A stretch of 64,000 nt of DNA from assembly GCA_963817885.1 (NCBI GenBank), contig CAWFQE010000007.1:248001-312000 (forward strand), written 5' to 3'. The notes beneath the pieces were generated by a model. The model did no database searches. It was not told the origin of the DNA and worked only from the letters and a program-made list of their open reading frames with translations. Made by a program: the position numbers and the translations under genes. Source of the stretch: CAVOHU01 sp963817885. GTDB lineage: Bacteria; Acidobacteriota; Vicinamibacteria; Vicinamibacterales; JAKQTR01. This document shows positions 20,115 through 30,453 of the stretch, piece after piece (the stretch's first letter is position 1; every line of letters starts with the position of its first letter).

Positions 20115-20312
20115 CTATCGCCTCCCGTCCGCCGGTTCCGTCTCGCCCCGTTCCCGCCTCGCCGCTTCGTCCTGCTCGAGTTCCGAGATGGCGGGCACCT
20201 GGCCGCAGCAGCCGGCCGCCATGCACCCATCGCACAGCCTCGCCCCGCACAAGGCGCACCGATCGAAGAGGTCGGCGCCGGCGGGCCCTGCCCCACAGCG
20301 ATCGCATTCCAC
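20115..20312 (-). CDS. Small cysteine-rich zinc-ribbon-like protein
   Basis: 65 residues with paired cysteines (CDRC near the N-terminus, then CALC, CDGC and CC), a pattern expected for a treble-clef or double zinc ribbon, followed by an acidic/basic tail. GTG 20312 is preferred because GGAAGGG precedes it and the protein then begins at the first CxxC; an in-frame TTG at 20336 is the alternative. It lies in the gap between two convergent larger genes. Function unknown; regular cysteine spacing is the main evidence that it is a gene. Confidence 0.55.
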   Translation of the reverse strand: MECDRCGAGPAGADLFDRCALCGARLCDGCMAAGCCGQVPAISELEQDEAARRERGETEPADGRR

Positions 20313-20383
20313 GTTTGCCCTTCCCTTCGCCGCCAATGATCACCAGGGCCGTCGATGCGGCCCCGTTCGCACGACTTGGCCGG

Positions 20384-22258
20384 CTACCGCGAGTTCACCA
20401 CCGGCACGACCACGTGCGACGGGTGGGTCGTCGATCGGTAGATGTGCTGCGTCGCCGCGCGGTAATCCGACGCCTTCGCGTCGAAGATATTCGGCACGAA
20501 GGTTTGCGGGTTCCGGTCGATCAGCGGGAACCACGTGCTCTGCACCTGCACCATGATCCGATGGCCTTTGCGGAAGCTGTAGTCCTGAGTGTGGAGGCTG
20601 AACGTGATCGGCGTCACCTGCCCCGGCGCCATCGAAAGCGGCTTCTCGAAGCCGTTCCGGTAACGCCCGCGGAATACTTCGTTGGCCACCATCAGCTCCC
20701 ACCCGGAGAGCTTCCAGTTGTCCGGAATCTGTTCCGGATAGACGTCGATGAGCTTGACGATCCAGTCGCTGTCGGTCCCTGATGTCGATGCGAACAGGTT
20801 CGCCTTGATCTCTCCGGCAATCGTCACGTCTGAATCGAGGATTCCCGTTTCCCAGCTCAGCACGTCGGGGCGGCTCTCGACGAACCGCTGATCCTCGAGC
20901 AGCCAGGTGGACCAGCCTGATCCTCCGGGAAAATACGTCGCCTGAATCGGGCGGTGCCGGTACGGAACCGGGTGCGCCGGGTCGGACACGTAACTGTCGA
21001 AGGCCTGGCTGCCGGCGTCGGTGGGAGGGTCGAACGACAGCCTGCCGTCGGCGTGGAAATAGAGGTTACGATCTGTCGTTTCCGACCGAGGTGGCCAGGC
21101 GCCCCACCGCCGCCACTGGTTGGTGCCGGCCTCGAAGACCAGGGCCTCCGGCTGCGAGAGACTGCCCTTGTCCTTCAGCCAATACGCGAACCACGGCGCC
21201 TGAACCTGCTCACGATAGTAGCGCGCGGTCGGGGATCCGAAGTCGATCTCACCCAGTTTCTGCCCGTCTCCATTGCTCCACCCGCCATGGCGCCACGGAC
21301 CGACCACGATGAAGCTGAGGTGACGCGAGGCGTCGTACTTCTCCAGTTCGTCGTAGATGCGAACGGGCCCGTAGAAATCCTCCTGGTCCCACCATCCGGC
21401 CACGCTCAGCGTCGGCACCTTGCTGTCACGGATGAATGGCACGAGCGTCTGGCGCTTCCAGAACGTGTCGTAGTCCGGGTGCGCGACGTAGTCGTTCCAC
21501 GTCGGAATCTTGCCGTGCAGGTACTTCGCGTTGACGTTCGAGAGCGGCCCGAGCGCCAGGTACCACTGATAGGTGTCGTAGCGGTCGAACGCGAAGTTGC
21601 TGCTCTCCTTCGTGGTCTCCATCATCGCGGCGTATTCGAACCCGTAGCTCAGGCGGAATGCGCCGTTGTGATGGAAGTCGTCGCCCATCCACATGTCCGC
21701 CGGCGACGCCTGCGGCGACACCGCCTTCAGCGCCGGATGGGGTTCGATGGTCGCCATCGCCGTGGTCCAGCCGTCGTAAGAGACCCCGAGCATGCCGACG
21801 CGGCCGTTGTTCGGCTTCACGTTGGCGAGGAGCCAGTCGATCGTGTCGTAGGTGTCGGTGCCTTCGTCGATCGCCTTCGGGTCTTTCGGATTGCGCGCAG
21901 GGCGCTGCATCACGAAGGTTCCTTCGGACCGGAAGCGTCCCCGGATGTCCTGGAAGACGAAGATGTAGCCCTCGTCTCCCAGCTCCTTGTACCTGCCTCG
22001 CAACGCGCTCGCGGCACCATCGACGCCATACGGCGTTCGAGTGAAGATGAACGGCAAAGCTTCAGCGGCCCCCTTCGGTACGAAGACCTTCGTGTGCAGC
22101 TTCACGCCGTCGCGCGCGGCGATCATGACGTCGGTCACGTCGTATCGCGACTCGGCCTGGCTCTGCGCGTTCTGGAGGGCGCTGGAACTTCCCGACAGCA
22201 CCGAGACGAGGACGACGGGGATTGCGAGGCGCAGCAGCGTCCGGCCGGATCGCGTCAT
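20384..22258 (-). CDS. CocE/NonD family secreted hydrolase (X-Pro dipeptidyl-peptidase S15 type)
   Basis: 624 residues with an N-terminal signal peptide (about 1-27). The alpha/beta-hydrolase domain starts at DVMIAARDGVKLHTKVFVP. The nucleophile elbow is GVSYDGWTTAM near residue 165, and the cap and C-terminal jelly-roll domain (YFPGGSGWSTW to HRIMVQVQSTWFP) are typical of CocE and alpha-amino-acid ester hydrolases. Substrate is undetermined; acyl-amino-acid esters or peptides are plausible. It lies just downstream of the M2 peptidase on the same strand (27-nt gap if the frameshift there is repaired), suggesting one transcript. Confidence 0.87.
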   Translation of the reverse strand: MTRSGRTLLRLAIPVVLVSVLSGSSSALQNAQSQAESRYDVTDVMIAARDGVKLHTKVFVPKGAAEALPFIFTRTPYGVDGAASALRGRYKELGDEGYIFVFQDIRGRFRSEGTFVMQRPARNPKDPKAIDEGTDTYDTIDWLLANVKPNNGRVGMLGVSYDGWTTAMATIEPHPALKAVSPQASPADMWMGDDFHHNGAFRLSYGFEYAAMMETTKESSNFAFDRYDTYQWYLALGPLSNVNAKYLHGKIPTWNDYVAHPDYDTFWKRQTLVPFIRDSKVPTLSVAGWWDQEDFYGPVRIYDELEKYDASRHLSFIVVGPWRHGGWSNGDGQKLGEIDFGSPTARYYREQVQAPWFAYWLKDKGSLSQPEALVFEAGTNQWRRWGAWPPRSETTDRNLYFHADGRLSFDPPTDAGSQAFDSYVSDPAHPVPYRHRPIQATYFPGGSGWSTWLLEDQRFVESRPDVLSWETGILDSDVTIAGEIKANLFASTSGTDSDWIVKLIDVYPEQIPDNWKLSGWELMVANEVFRGRYRNGFEKPLSMAPGQVTPITFSLHTQDYSFRKGHRIMVQVQSTWFPLIDRNPQTFVPNIFDAKASDYRAATQHIYRSTTHPSHVVVPVVNSR

Positions 22259-22285
22259 GTCAACTCCTCGAGTAGCGGTGACGAT

Positions 22286-24116
<1,831 letters not shown>

Positions 24117-24313
24117 GGTACAACCTCCGTGCAGATTGGGGCCGGGACCCTGATTTCGCCGGAGAACGTCGGCGATTGAGCCAGTCTACATCGGACGCCG
24201 GGCGCGATGAACAGCGCCGTCGACGCCGATTGGAATCACCGGATTGGGACGCCCTCCAGCCTGAGGCCCAGCTGGAACGGCCTGTAGAAACATCGTGGTG
24301 CGTTGGACTCCGG

Positions 24314-25261
24314 CTACTGAATGCCCGACACCTTCTTCTTCTTGAGTTCGGCCGCCTGGTCACGCAGCTTGTCGGCTTCCTTGATCAGGGCCTGCTGAAC
24401 GGCCGGATCCTTCTCGAGATTCGCCTTGAGGCGGAGCAGGAGGTTCTTGTAGAGGATGGCCTCCATGTAGTCGGGCTTCAGCTGGAGGGCCTTGTCGACC
24501 TGCTCGATGCCCTGCTCGACGTATTTCTTCTTCTCCGGGTCCTTCAGGCGGAAGTCCCGGTAAGCCTTGTCCCAGAAGTAGGTTGAAGTCGTGTAGTAGG
24601 CCTCGGGGTTGTTCGGCTCGCGCGCCGAGCGCTGCTCGAGCGCTTCGATCGTCTTGTCGAACTCTTCCTGCCGGTTGTAGAACGCCGCGAGCTGCAGATA
24701 GACGGCCGAATCGTTCGGCTTCACTTCCTTCGCCTTGAGCAGCGCCTGCTCCGCCTTCTCGTACTCGCCGGCGTCCTCGCTGATCTTCGCCAGCCGGAAG
24801 TAGTTCTCCGGGTCGGACGGATCGAGCTGAATCATGCGCTGCACGAGCGTCTCGGACTGGCTGGATTCGTTCATCTTGTCAGGCCCGTAGGCGGCGAGCA
24901 GGAAGTCGAGCGCGAGCTTCTTGATCTTGGGGTCGGGCTCCAGGTCGGCGGCCTTCTTGTAGTTCTCGATGGCCTTGGTCAGGTAGCCGTCGTTCTCGGC
25001 TTCACCCTTGCGACTCGGCTTGTAGAGCTGATCGTAGCTGTTGCCGAGGTAGAAGTACGCCTTGGTCTGGGTCGGATCATCCGCGATGCACTCTTCGTAC
25101 TTCGCCGCCGCCCGCTTGTACTCCTGCTGCTGATAGAGTGAGTGCGCCTCTTTGATGGCCTTTCTGGCCTTCAACGCGCCAAACTGGCTGCAGGCAACGA
25201 GCGATACCGCCAGCACCGTGAGGATCGCCAGCGATGCGCCGCGCCAGAAACGCCTGTCCAT
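24314..25261 (-). CDS. TPR-repeat lipoprotein
   Basis: 315 residues. The lipobox LVAC places the lipidated cysteine at residue 24. The remainder is a run of about six tetratricopeptide repeats (for example EYKRAAAKYEECIADDPTQTK and DKALQLKPDY), ending in a Lys-rich helix. It is exported and membrane-anchored, probably a scaffold for a protein complex. The partner is not indicated: it is followed by the M2 peptidase and preceded by an STN-domain gene. The family is clear, the function unknown. Confidence 0.85.
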   Translation of the reverse strand: MDRRFWRGASLAILTVLAVSLVACSQFGALKARKAIKEAHSLYQQQEYKRAAAKYEECIADDPTQTKAYFYLGNSYDQLYKPSRKGEAENDGYLTKAIENYKKAADLEPDPKIKKLALDFLLAAYGPDKMNESSQSETLVQRMIQLDPSDPENYFRLAKISEDAGEYEKAEQALLKAKEVKPNDSAVYLQLAAFYNRQEEFDKTIEALEQRSAREPNNPEAYYTTSTYFWDKAYRDFRLKDPEKKKYVEQGIEQVDKALQLKPDYMEAILYKNLLLRLKANLEKDPAVQQALIKEADKLRDQAAELKKKKVSGIQ

Positions 25262-25328
25262 TTTGTGTCCCCCTTACGCGCGATGCGCGGTATCGATTGG
25301 CCCCGATCGCCGACGTGGGCAGAACGCG

Positions 25329-26048
25329 TCAACCGCGACGTCCGATCCGGATCAGGCAGAGATCACCACGGCTCTCGACATTGAAGGTGGGGGGCGACGT
25401 CCAGTTCAGTGCTCCAAGAATCCTGTTGATGGCATCGAACACTCGTTCATCTCCAAGATCCACGGTGATGGGAGTTGACAGGTCTACTTGCTCGAATCGG
25501 ATCTCGATGCCTGTTTCGCGGGAGACGGCCTGTGCTACGTCGCCAAGAGCCATGTGATCGAACTTGAACGAAGCCGGAAGAGGCTTTCTGGTTCTCTCCC
25601 GGAAGACTTCAGCCGAGGGTATTCGGGGAGGAGGGGCCGAAAACTCCACGCGCAGTTGCGCGCCATCGATGCGCCATCGGCATCCAACGCTGTCGCACAC
25701 CGCGTTCAGGGCAGTCTCCGCGGTGACGTTGAAGACTCGCAGCGTGACGGGCGCTCGCACCTCGGGATCGAGACTCAGGCCGCAGCCCAGTGATTGAGCG
25801 AGCTTGCGGAAAACCTGCGGCGGGAAGTCAGCGTTGACATCCACAAAGACCCGGCGTGTCAGCGCCGGGGGCTGACACCGCGTGCCGGGAGTCAAGAGCG
25901 ACGGAGGGGGCGGAGCCGCGACGAAGGCCCGCCCCGGAAAGACGGGCGGGGCTTTCGGGGGCCAGGCTGTCGCTGCCGCCAGCGCAATTGCCAGAATCAG
26001 AGCCAATGCGCCGCCAATCCAGGCGCCGATCTTCAATCCCCGGGTCAT
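25329..26048 (-). CDS. Membrane-anchored protein with two STN (secretin/TonB short N-terminal) domains
   Basis: 239 residues. One transmembrane helix (about 8-28) is followed by a proline-rich segment and two STN-like repeats at about 66-136 (FRKLAQSLGCGLSLDP…VTLRVFNVTAETALNAV) and 158-238 (LGDVAQAVSRETGIEIRFE). STN domains normally sit at the N-terminus of secretins or FecA-type receptors; here no barrel or secretin follows. ATG 26048 overlaps the upstream gene's stop (ATGA), and sigma factor, small membrane protein and STN protein form one operon. A role in transmitting an envelope signal is inferred by analogy to FecA/FecR. Confidence 0.72.
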   Translation of the reverse strand: MTRGLKIGAWIGGALALILAIALAAATAWPPKAPPVFPGRAFVAAPPPPSLLTPGTRCQPPALTRRVFVDVNADFPPQVFRKLAQSLGCGLSLDPEVRAPVTLRVFNVTAETALNAVCDSVGCRWRIDGAQLRVEFSAPPPRIPSAEVFRERTRKPLPASFKFDHMALGDVAQAVSRETGIEIRFEQVDLSTPITVDLGDERVFDAINRILGALNWTSPPTFNVESRGDLCLIRIGRRG

Positions 26049-26386
26049 GGCGTCCCCCCTTCCGAAATCACCACGGTTGTGCCCACCGGTAATGAGTCGG
26101 GCGTGGCACCCGAATCGAAGATCCAGCTCGTGCCGTCGGGGCCGCTGACGTAGATGAGGGACTCCGACGCCTCGGCGTTGAAGTGCGGGCTTTCGCCGGG
26201 GCCCACCGACCAAACGGCCAACACGACAAGGCAGGCAAGCCCCACAGCGATGGCGAATGCGCCCCGGTGTCTCCTTTGCCGTGACTCGGCGGTCAGGACC
26301 AGGCGTGCGACGCGTTCCACGATGGCGTCGTCCACACGCGCGGCCTGGCGTAACCGTTGTTCAATCTCGTCGAGCGGGGCGTCCAT
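26045..26386 (-). CDS. Small single-pass membrane protein, candidate anti-sigma factor
   Basis: 113 residues: about 42 hydrophilic residues (predicted cytoplasmic), one hydrophobic helix (about 43-62) and about 50 residues predicted periplasmic. It overlaps the ECF sigma gene by 26 nt and the STN gene by 4 nt. Size, topology and position fit an anti-sigma factor, but no zinc-binding HxxxCxxC motif or other recognised anti-sigma domain is visible. The assignment rests on context only. Confidence 0.65.
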   Translation of the reverse strand: MDAPLDEIEQRLRQAARVDDAIVERVARLVLTAESRQRRHRGAFAIAVGLACLVVLAVWSVGPGESPHFNAEASESLIYVSGPDGTSWIFDSGATPDSLPVGTTVVISEGGTP

Positions 26387-26873
26387 GATGATCCTCCAGC
26401 AGTGCGCGGAGCCGCTGTCTGGCTCTTAGCGTGCGCATTTTCAATGCTGAAGCCGAGATATCGAGCATCAGCCCGGCTTCAGAGGGCCCAACCTCTCCCG
26501 CAATCAGGAGCAGCAGCAGATCCCTGTCGCGTCGGCCGAGACGGCCGAGCGCTGTCGCGAGTTCCCTGCGCTCCGCGTTTTCGATGACACTCGTCTCCGG
26601 ACTTGGAGTCTCAGCATGCCAAGTTGCCAGGCGCTCGAGAGGCAACCATAGTCGACGTCTGATCATGGCGCGGGCGCACCGGCGTCTGGCTATCGCGAAG
26701 ACGAAGCCGTCCGGTGACAGCGGCCGGCCGAGTCGCCGCCACCGTTGGACGAGCGCCGTCAGGCAGTCCTGTGTAATGTCCTGGGCCAGGGAGAGCTGGC
26801 CCGTGCGCAGCACGCAAAACCCGAGGAGCCGCCGCGCCAGGTCGGTAACGGTCGCCTCGAGTTCGGCATTCAC
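26361..26873 (-). CDS. ECF-type RNA polymerase sigma factor
   Basis: 170 residues. Region 2 includes AQDITQDCLTALVQRWRRL, region 2.4-like IARRRCARAMIRRR, and region 4 contains LLLIAGEVGPSEAGLMLDISASALKMRTLRARQRLRALL, an HTH of the sigma-70 region 4 type. The length suits group 4 sigma factors. It is first in a three-gene operon with a small membrane protein and an STN protein. It should activate its own operon or envelope genes; a GGAAC-type -35 was not confidently seen upstream. Confidence 0.8.
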   Translation of the reverse strand: MNAELEATVTDLARRLLGFCVLRTGQLSLAQDITQDCLTALVQRWRRLGRPLSPDGFVFAIARRRCARAMIRRRLWLPLERLATWHAETPSPETSVIENAERRELATALGRLGRRDRDLLLLLIAGEVGPSEAGLMLDISASALKMRTLRARQRLRALLEDHHGRPARRD

Positions 26874-27177
26874 GGAAACAAGGTACCCGCACTGGGTGTT
26901 TGGTCACACGCCCGGACGAAATATTCTTTGTCGCCGGACGGGTTGGCGATCGGCCAGCCTCGAACGTGGAGTGGATGCGCTGGTCGAAAGCCTCACGATT
27001 CGCCATGGCGCGAGATGGCCATGCGGTGTCAGGGTCTGATGGTGGCTGGACGTAGAAACGGCGAGACCGGCGGTACCATGGGCATTGCGCACGGATGGGG
27101 TCGGTGCTTGGAGAGACCGGGAACTCCTGCTACGCTGGGCTCTGCAATTGGCACGTTCACTAGTGAGAGAACCCGCG
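26874..27177. other. 304-bp divergent intergenic region
   Basis: This region separates the divergent sigma-factor operon and the HTH gene. Frames crossing it show no conserved protein. TTGGAG (27108) and TACGCT (27131), 17 bp apart, form a weak promoter-like pair facing the HTH gene. No operator, riboswitch or strong hairpin was recognised. Confidence 0.4.
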
Positions 27178-27558
27178 ATGGGCGACGATCTGTTGAAGGG
27201 TTGGAAGGAGATCGCCACTTTTCTACACAGCACGGACCGCACGGTTCAGCGCTGGGAGGACTCACTCAACCTGCCAGTTCACCGGATTCAGACCTCACGA
27301 AGCGCCGTCGTGTTCGCCAGCCGCCAGGAACTTGAGGACTGGATGCGCGGGGCGAACTCGCGGACGACACCGCCTCCGCCGAGTTACGTTGCTCCGAAAC
27401 TCTCCACCAGAGGCGCCGTCGCAGGGGCCGCGCGCCCTGCAGAGTCTCGGCGATTGTTCGGTCGCGCCAAACGAGCCCTGACTTGGGCCGTCGCGGCCGG
27501 GGCTGTGGCGGCATCTTTTTCCGAAATCTGGATTATCACGTCGCGAGGAGGGTGGTAG
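27178..27558 (+). CDS. Membrane-tethered helix-turn-helix protein (possibly truncated)
   Basis: 126 residues. The N-terminal MerR/excisionase-like HTH (LLKGWKEIATFLHSTDRTVQRWEDSLNLPVHRI in parts, residues 4-38) and EDWM cap are typical of a domain frequent in Acidobacteriota regulators, often fused to long TPR or signalling regions. Here only a Pro-rich linker, one transmembrane helix (about 100-118) and a few residues follow. A C-terminal sensor may have been lost, or it is a short tethered regulator. ATG 27178 begins directly before the HTH; the open frame upstream is not conserved. Confidence 0.65.
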   Translation: MGDDLLKGWKEIATFLHSTDRTVQRWEDSLNLPVHRIQTSRSAVVFASRQELEDWMRGANSRTTPPPPSYVAPKLSTRGAVAGAARPAESRRLFGRAKRALTWAVAAGAVAASFSEIWIITSRGGW

Positions 27559-27835
27559 AGCACGCCCCAGGCCTTCCAGATCTTCCCTTCCAGTATTTCG
27601 CAGGATTGTGCGTCGGAGTGTGGGAACCAAGTTCCCGGTCGTCGAGTGTCCGGACATCCCAATCAGACTGGATCTCGCCCGACAGCTACGCAATTCACCC
27701 GAACGACCGTCAATCAGGCGGTCTGTCGCTATTTGGCGCTACCTACGACAGCCTCCAAGTCTTCATCCTGTTCTCGAGGCGACCTCGCCGCCCGAGCCCG
27801 GGCCTGGCCAGGCTTCGCCTCGGGAGGTTAGCGGC

Positions 27836-29122
27836 ATGGGGCGCTCGGTCGCGTTTGGCCTGCTGGTGTTGAATCTGTTCTGGGTGTCTGTGTCGGGCAG
27901 TGCGGGCGAATGCCAAGTCCCTGTCGGCGAGTCATTCACCGGGACTCTGCTGCCGGATTTGGCGGCTCGCCGCCACCCGCCATTCTACGGTCTCGATACG
28001 GTGCCCGCGAACTCCAAGGACCGTGAAGGCGTAAGGAATCTCGTAGCTGGCGATCGGGTCTTCACGGCCAAGATGGTTTCCGTCGACGGTGTGCGCTACT
28101 CCGCTGCAATGGTGGAACGGCTCGGAGGTGGCGTTGAGGTCCTCGTCGATCTCAACCAGGACGGGGTGTGGACTCCGGACGAAAGACTCGTGCTGAGCCC
28201 GAGCGGCCTTACTGGTTTCGGACCAGGTGTGCTCGAGGCGACCTTCAGTGTTCGACTCCCGACAAGGTACCGCTACCGCACCTATCCGGTGGTGATTGTG
28301 CTGACTCCAATCGAGCAGGCCGGGGCAACATCAACCGGCCCGCGCCACTACCTGCTACAGTCAAGCGGTGTCGCCGCACAGGGTTTCGTCAATATCGACG
28401 GTCGCCGCACTCTAATTCAGTATGCGAACGTCGACGTCCGGACGGGCGCCGTCGATCCCGCGAACGACTGGAGCGGCCTCGACAGCAACGGCGATGGCTC
28501 CATCGGTCGAGATTGGCTGTCCCCGGAGTGCGCAAGGGCGGAGGGCCTGCCGACCGTGTTTCACGTTGGCGACCGCTACCTGTCGACGGAACGGATCGAC
28601 AGCACGAGCGGGACGATCGTGCTTCGGACGCATCCGGCGTCCGACTACACACGCATCGAGCTCGTGGTCGGCGCCAGGGTTCCGGATTTCGGGTTCATCG
28701 ATCTTTCCGACGTTCCGCGCAGACTCTCAGACTTCCGCGGCAAGTACGTCCTGCTGGACTTCTGGGGGACGTGGTGTGCGCCGTGCATCGCGAGGCTACC
28801 CGAACTGAAGGATGCCTACACCAGGTTCCACGCCAGGGGCTTCGAAATCCTCGGAATGGATCGTGAAGAATTCAACGCCGACACTCTCGCCGGGCTGGTC
28901 GCGAAGTCGCGCGCGTTTGTCGCCGAGCACGACCTGCCATGGCCGCAGACCCGCCCCGATTCTGTGCAGTCGCTTATCGACGACCGGTTCCGCATCACGC
29001 CGTTTCCAACCTATGTCCTGCTAGACCCGAACGGGATCATCCTGTCCCTGGGAGAAGCCGGCCAACTCCCCATTCGGGGCCCGGTGCTGCTGGACACGCT
29101 GGAGAAGCTGTTGCCAAAGTGA
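27836..29122 (+). CDS. Secreted TlpA-like thioredoxin-fold protein with Ca-loop motifs
   Basis: 428 residues. A signal peptide (about 1-24) is followed by an uncharacterised beta-rich region (30-280). The C-terminal domain (about 283-428) is of TlpA/AhpC-TSA type with the redox motif WCAPC at 313-317 and the cis-Pro segment TPFPTYVLLDPNG. Two EF-hand-like acidic loops occur in the middle region (DLNQDGVWTPDE at 105-116 and DSNGDGSIGRD at 216-226). ATG 27836 follows GGGAGG. The role is presumably disulfide reduction in the envelope; the substrate is unknown. Confidence 0.8.
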   Translation: MGRSVAFGLLVLNLFWVSVSGSAGECQVPVGESFTGTLLPDLAARRHPPFYGLDTVPANSKDREGVRNLVAGDRVFTAKMVSVDGVRYSAAMVERLGGGVEVLVDLNQDGVWTPDERLVLSPSGLTGFGPGVLEATFSVRLPTRYRYRTYPVVIVLTPIEQAGATSTGPRHYLLQSSGVAAQGFVNIDGRRTLIQYANVDVRTGAVDPANDWSGLDSNGDGSIGRDWLSPECARAEGLPTVFHVGDRYLSTERIDSTSGTIVLRTHPASDYTRIELVVGARVPDFGFIDLSDVPRRLSDFRGKYVLLDFWGTWCAPCIARLPELKDAYTRFHARGFEILGMDREEFNADTLAGLVAKSRAFVAEHDLPWPQTRPDSVQSLIDDRFRITPFPTYVLLDPNGIILSLGEAGQLPIRGPVLLDTLEKLLPK

Positions 29123-29466
29123 TGGGCTGGCTGTCGGCCGGGCAGCCAGGACCTGAGCGCATGGCGCAATCTGAGGCGTCAGTAACCGTCCGTGCTGGCT
29201 CCTGCGCTCGGCGGTTAGTCGTCGGGCTACCGGCGAGGAATTCTGTCGTCCGCTCGTCAATGGAGTCGACGCGCACAATCAGTTCCGCTGGCGACTCATG
29301 CTGGAGACGCGCCATGGCGCGCGGCCAATGAACAGCGAAGACGGCCGCAAGCCGCTCCTCGATTTGGAGGTCAGTCTTCGAGTTCTGGACCGCCGGAAAT
29401 GAACCCTTACCGACGTCGCGATTTTGGCGTGCTTCGATCGCTCGTGTGAGAAACCGACCGTACAGC
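29123..29466. other. Intergenic region between the TlpA-like gene and the tRNA terminator
   Basis: No convincing gene was found. A minus-strand frame spanning 29037-29666 runs through the tRNA gene and lacks recognisable domains, so it was not called. Confidence 0.4.
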
Positions 29467-29491
29467 AAAAAGGCCCGGAAAACCAGGCCTT
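29467..29491 (-). terminator. Rho-independent terminator of tRNA-Pro
   Basis: On the minus strand AAGGCCTGG, a TTTT loop and CC-GGGCCTT form a strong stem followed directly by a run of T. It lies 15 nt past the end of the tRNA gene. It is the most classical intrinsic terminator in the window. Confidence 0.75.
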
Positions 29492-29505
29492 CTTGCGGAT
29501 TTAGT

Positions 29506-29582
29506 TGGTCGGGGCGAGTGGATTCGAACCACCGACCCCTCGGTCCCGAACCGAGTGCTCTACCAGGCTGAGCCACGCCCCG
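29506..29582 (-). tRNA. tRNA-Pro (anticodon CGG), CCA encoded
   Basis: 77-nt cloverleaf. The acceptor stem CGGGGCG (29582-29576) pairs with CGCCCCG (29516-29510), the D-arm contains AGCCTGGTA, and the anticodon stem CTCGG/CCGAG encloses loop TTCGGGA with anticodon CGG. The T-arm contains GGTTCGAAT, and the discriminator A is followed by an encoded CCA. It reads CCG, a major proline codon in this G+C-rich genome. A promoter upstream and a terminator downstream complete the transcription unit. Confidence 0.93.
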
Positions 29583-29593
29583 ACGGTCTAGTG

Positions 29594-29622
29594 ATACTAC
29601 TCCAGAACGGTCACTTTCCCAA
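29594..29622 (-). promoter_or_regulatory. Predicted promoter of tRNA-Pro
   Basis: On the minus strand TTGGGA (29622-29617), a 17-bp spacer and TAGTAT (29599-29594), about 12 bp before the tRNA 5' end. It overlaps the 3' end of surE. The -10 hexamer is identical to that of murQ. Confidence 0.55.
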
Positions 29623-30441
29623 ACGCTTCTTCGTTCCGTTCGCCGCAACGGCCCGGCGCGCGGCAATCTTCACGTGTTTCGAGGGCTCACCCGCCCCGGC
29701 CGCATCCGCCGCAAGACGCTCCACCAGCTTCAACGAGTTCCGGTCGGTCAGGTCCGGCTGCAGCGGCGTGATCGAGATGTACCCGTCGCGCACGGCCTGG
29801 TAGTCGGATCGGTCCTCGGCCTCCCACTCGTCCTGCGCCTCGTCTATCCAGTAGTACGGACGGTGCTTCGGATCGACGCGCTCGGCCACTGAGGTCACGT
29901 GATTGCGGCGGGCCTGCACGGTGACCTTGAATCCGTGCGTGACGGTCCTGGGCACGTTGATGTTCAGAAACGTGCGCGGCGGAAGCCCTCCGGCGAGCAC
30001 CCGGGCCGCGATGCGCGCGGCCGCGTCGGCAGCGGCGGTGTAATCCATCCCCTGCCGGGTTCGCTGCAGCGACACCGCGATGCTCGGCACGCCCAGCAAG
30101 ACCCCTTCGAGCGCGCCCGCGACCGTTCCCGAATAGGTGACGTCGTCGCCCAGGTTCCAGCCTGAATTGATGCCCGACACGACCAGGTCCGGGCTTCCTT
30201 TCAGGATGACCGCGAAGGCGATATTGATGCAGTCGGTCGGCGTCCCGTCAACCGCGTAAATCGAGTCCGCGATCTTCTCGAGCCGGAGCGGCTGGTGCAG
30301 CGTCAGCGCATGCCCGACCGCGCTCGCCTCTTTCGACGGCGCGACAACCAGCACGTCTCCAAGCGGTACCAGCGCACGCGCCAGTGCGCCCAGTCCGTCG
30401 GCGCGCACACCATCATCGTTGGTGACCAGGATCTTCTTCAT
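29611..30441 (-). CDS. surE: 5'/3'-nucleotidase SurE
   Basis: Divalent-metal nucleotidase acting on nucleoside monophosphates in stationary-phase and stress survival. The 276-residue product starts MKKILVTNDDGVRADG, with the metal-binding Asp pair (about 9-10), then APSKEASAVGHALTL, DGTPTDCI and SGINSGWNLGDDVTYSGTVAGA. The C-terminus ends in a basic tail. ATG 30441 is set by the conserved N-terminus, although the frame continues upstream. The acyltransferase-like gene precedes it on the same strand with a 98-bp gap. Confidence 0.95.
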   Translation of the reverse strand: MKKILVTNDDGVRADGLGALARALVPLGDVLVVAPSKEASAVGHALTLHQPLRLEKIADSIYAVDGTPTDCINIAFAVILKGSPDLVVSGINSGWNLGDDVTYSGTVAGALEGVLLGVPSIAVSLQRTRQGMDYTAAADAAARIAARVLAGGLPPRTFLNINVPRTVTHGFKVTVQARRNHVTSVAERVDPKHRPYYWIDEAQDEWEAEDRSDYQAVRDGYISITPLQPDLTDRNSLKLVERLAADAAGAGEPSKHVKIAARRAVAANGTKKRLGK

Positions 30442-30453
30442 CGTGTGGATATC

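Noticed and set aside
29037..29666. 209-codon minus frame between the TlpA-like gene and surE
   Set aside because: It runs through the tRNA-Pro gene and its terminator, overlaps surE and shows no domain.
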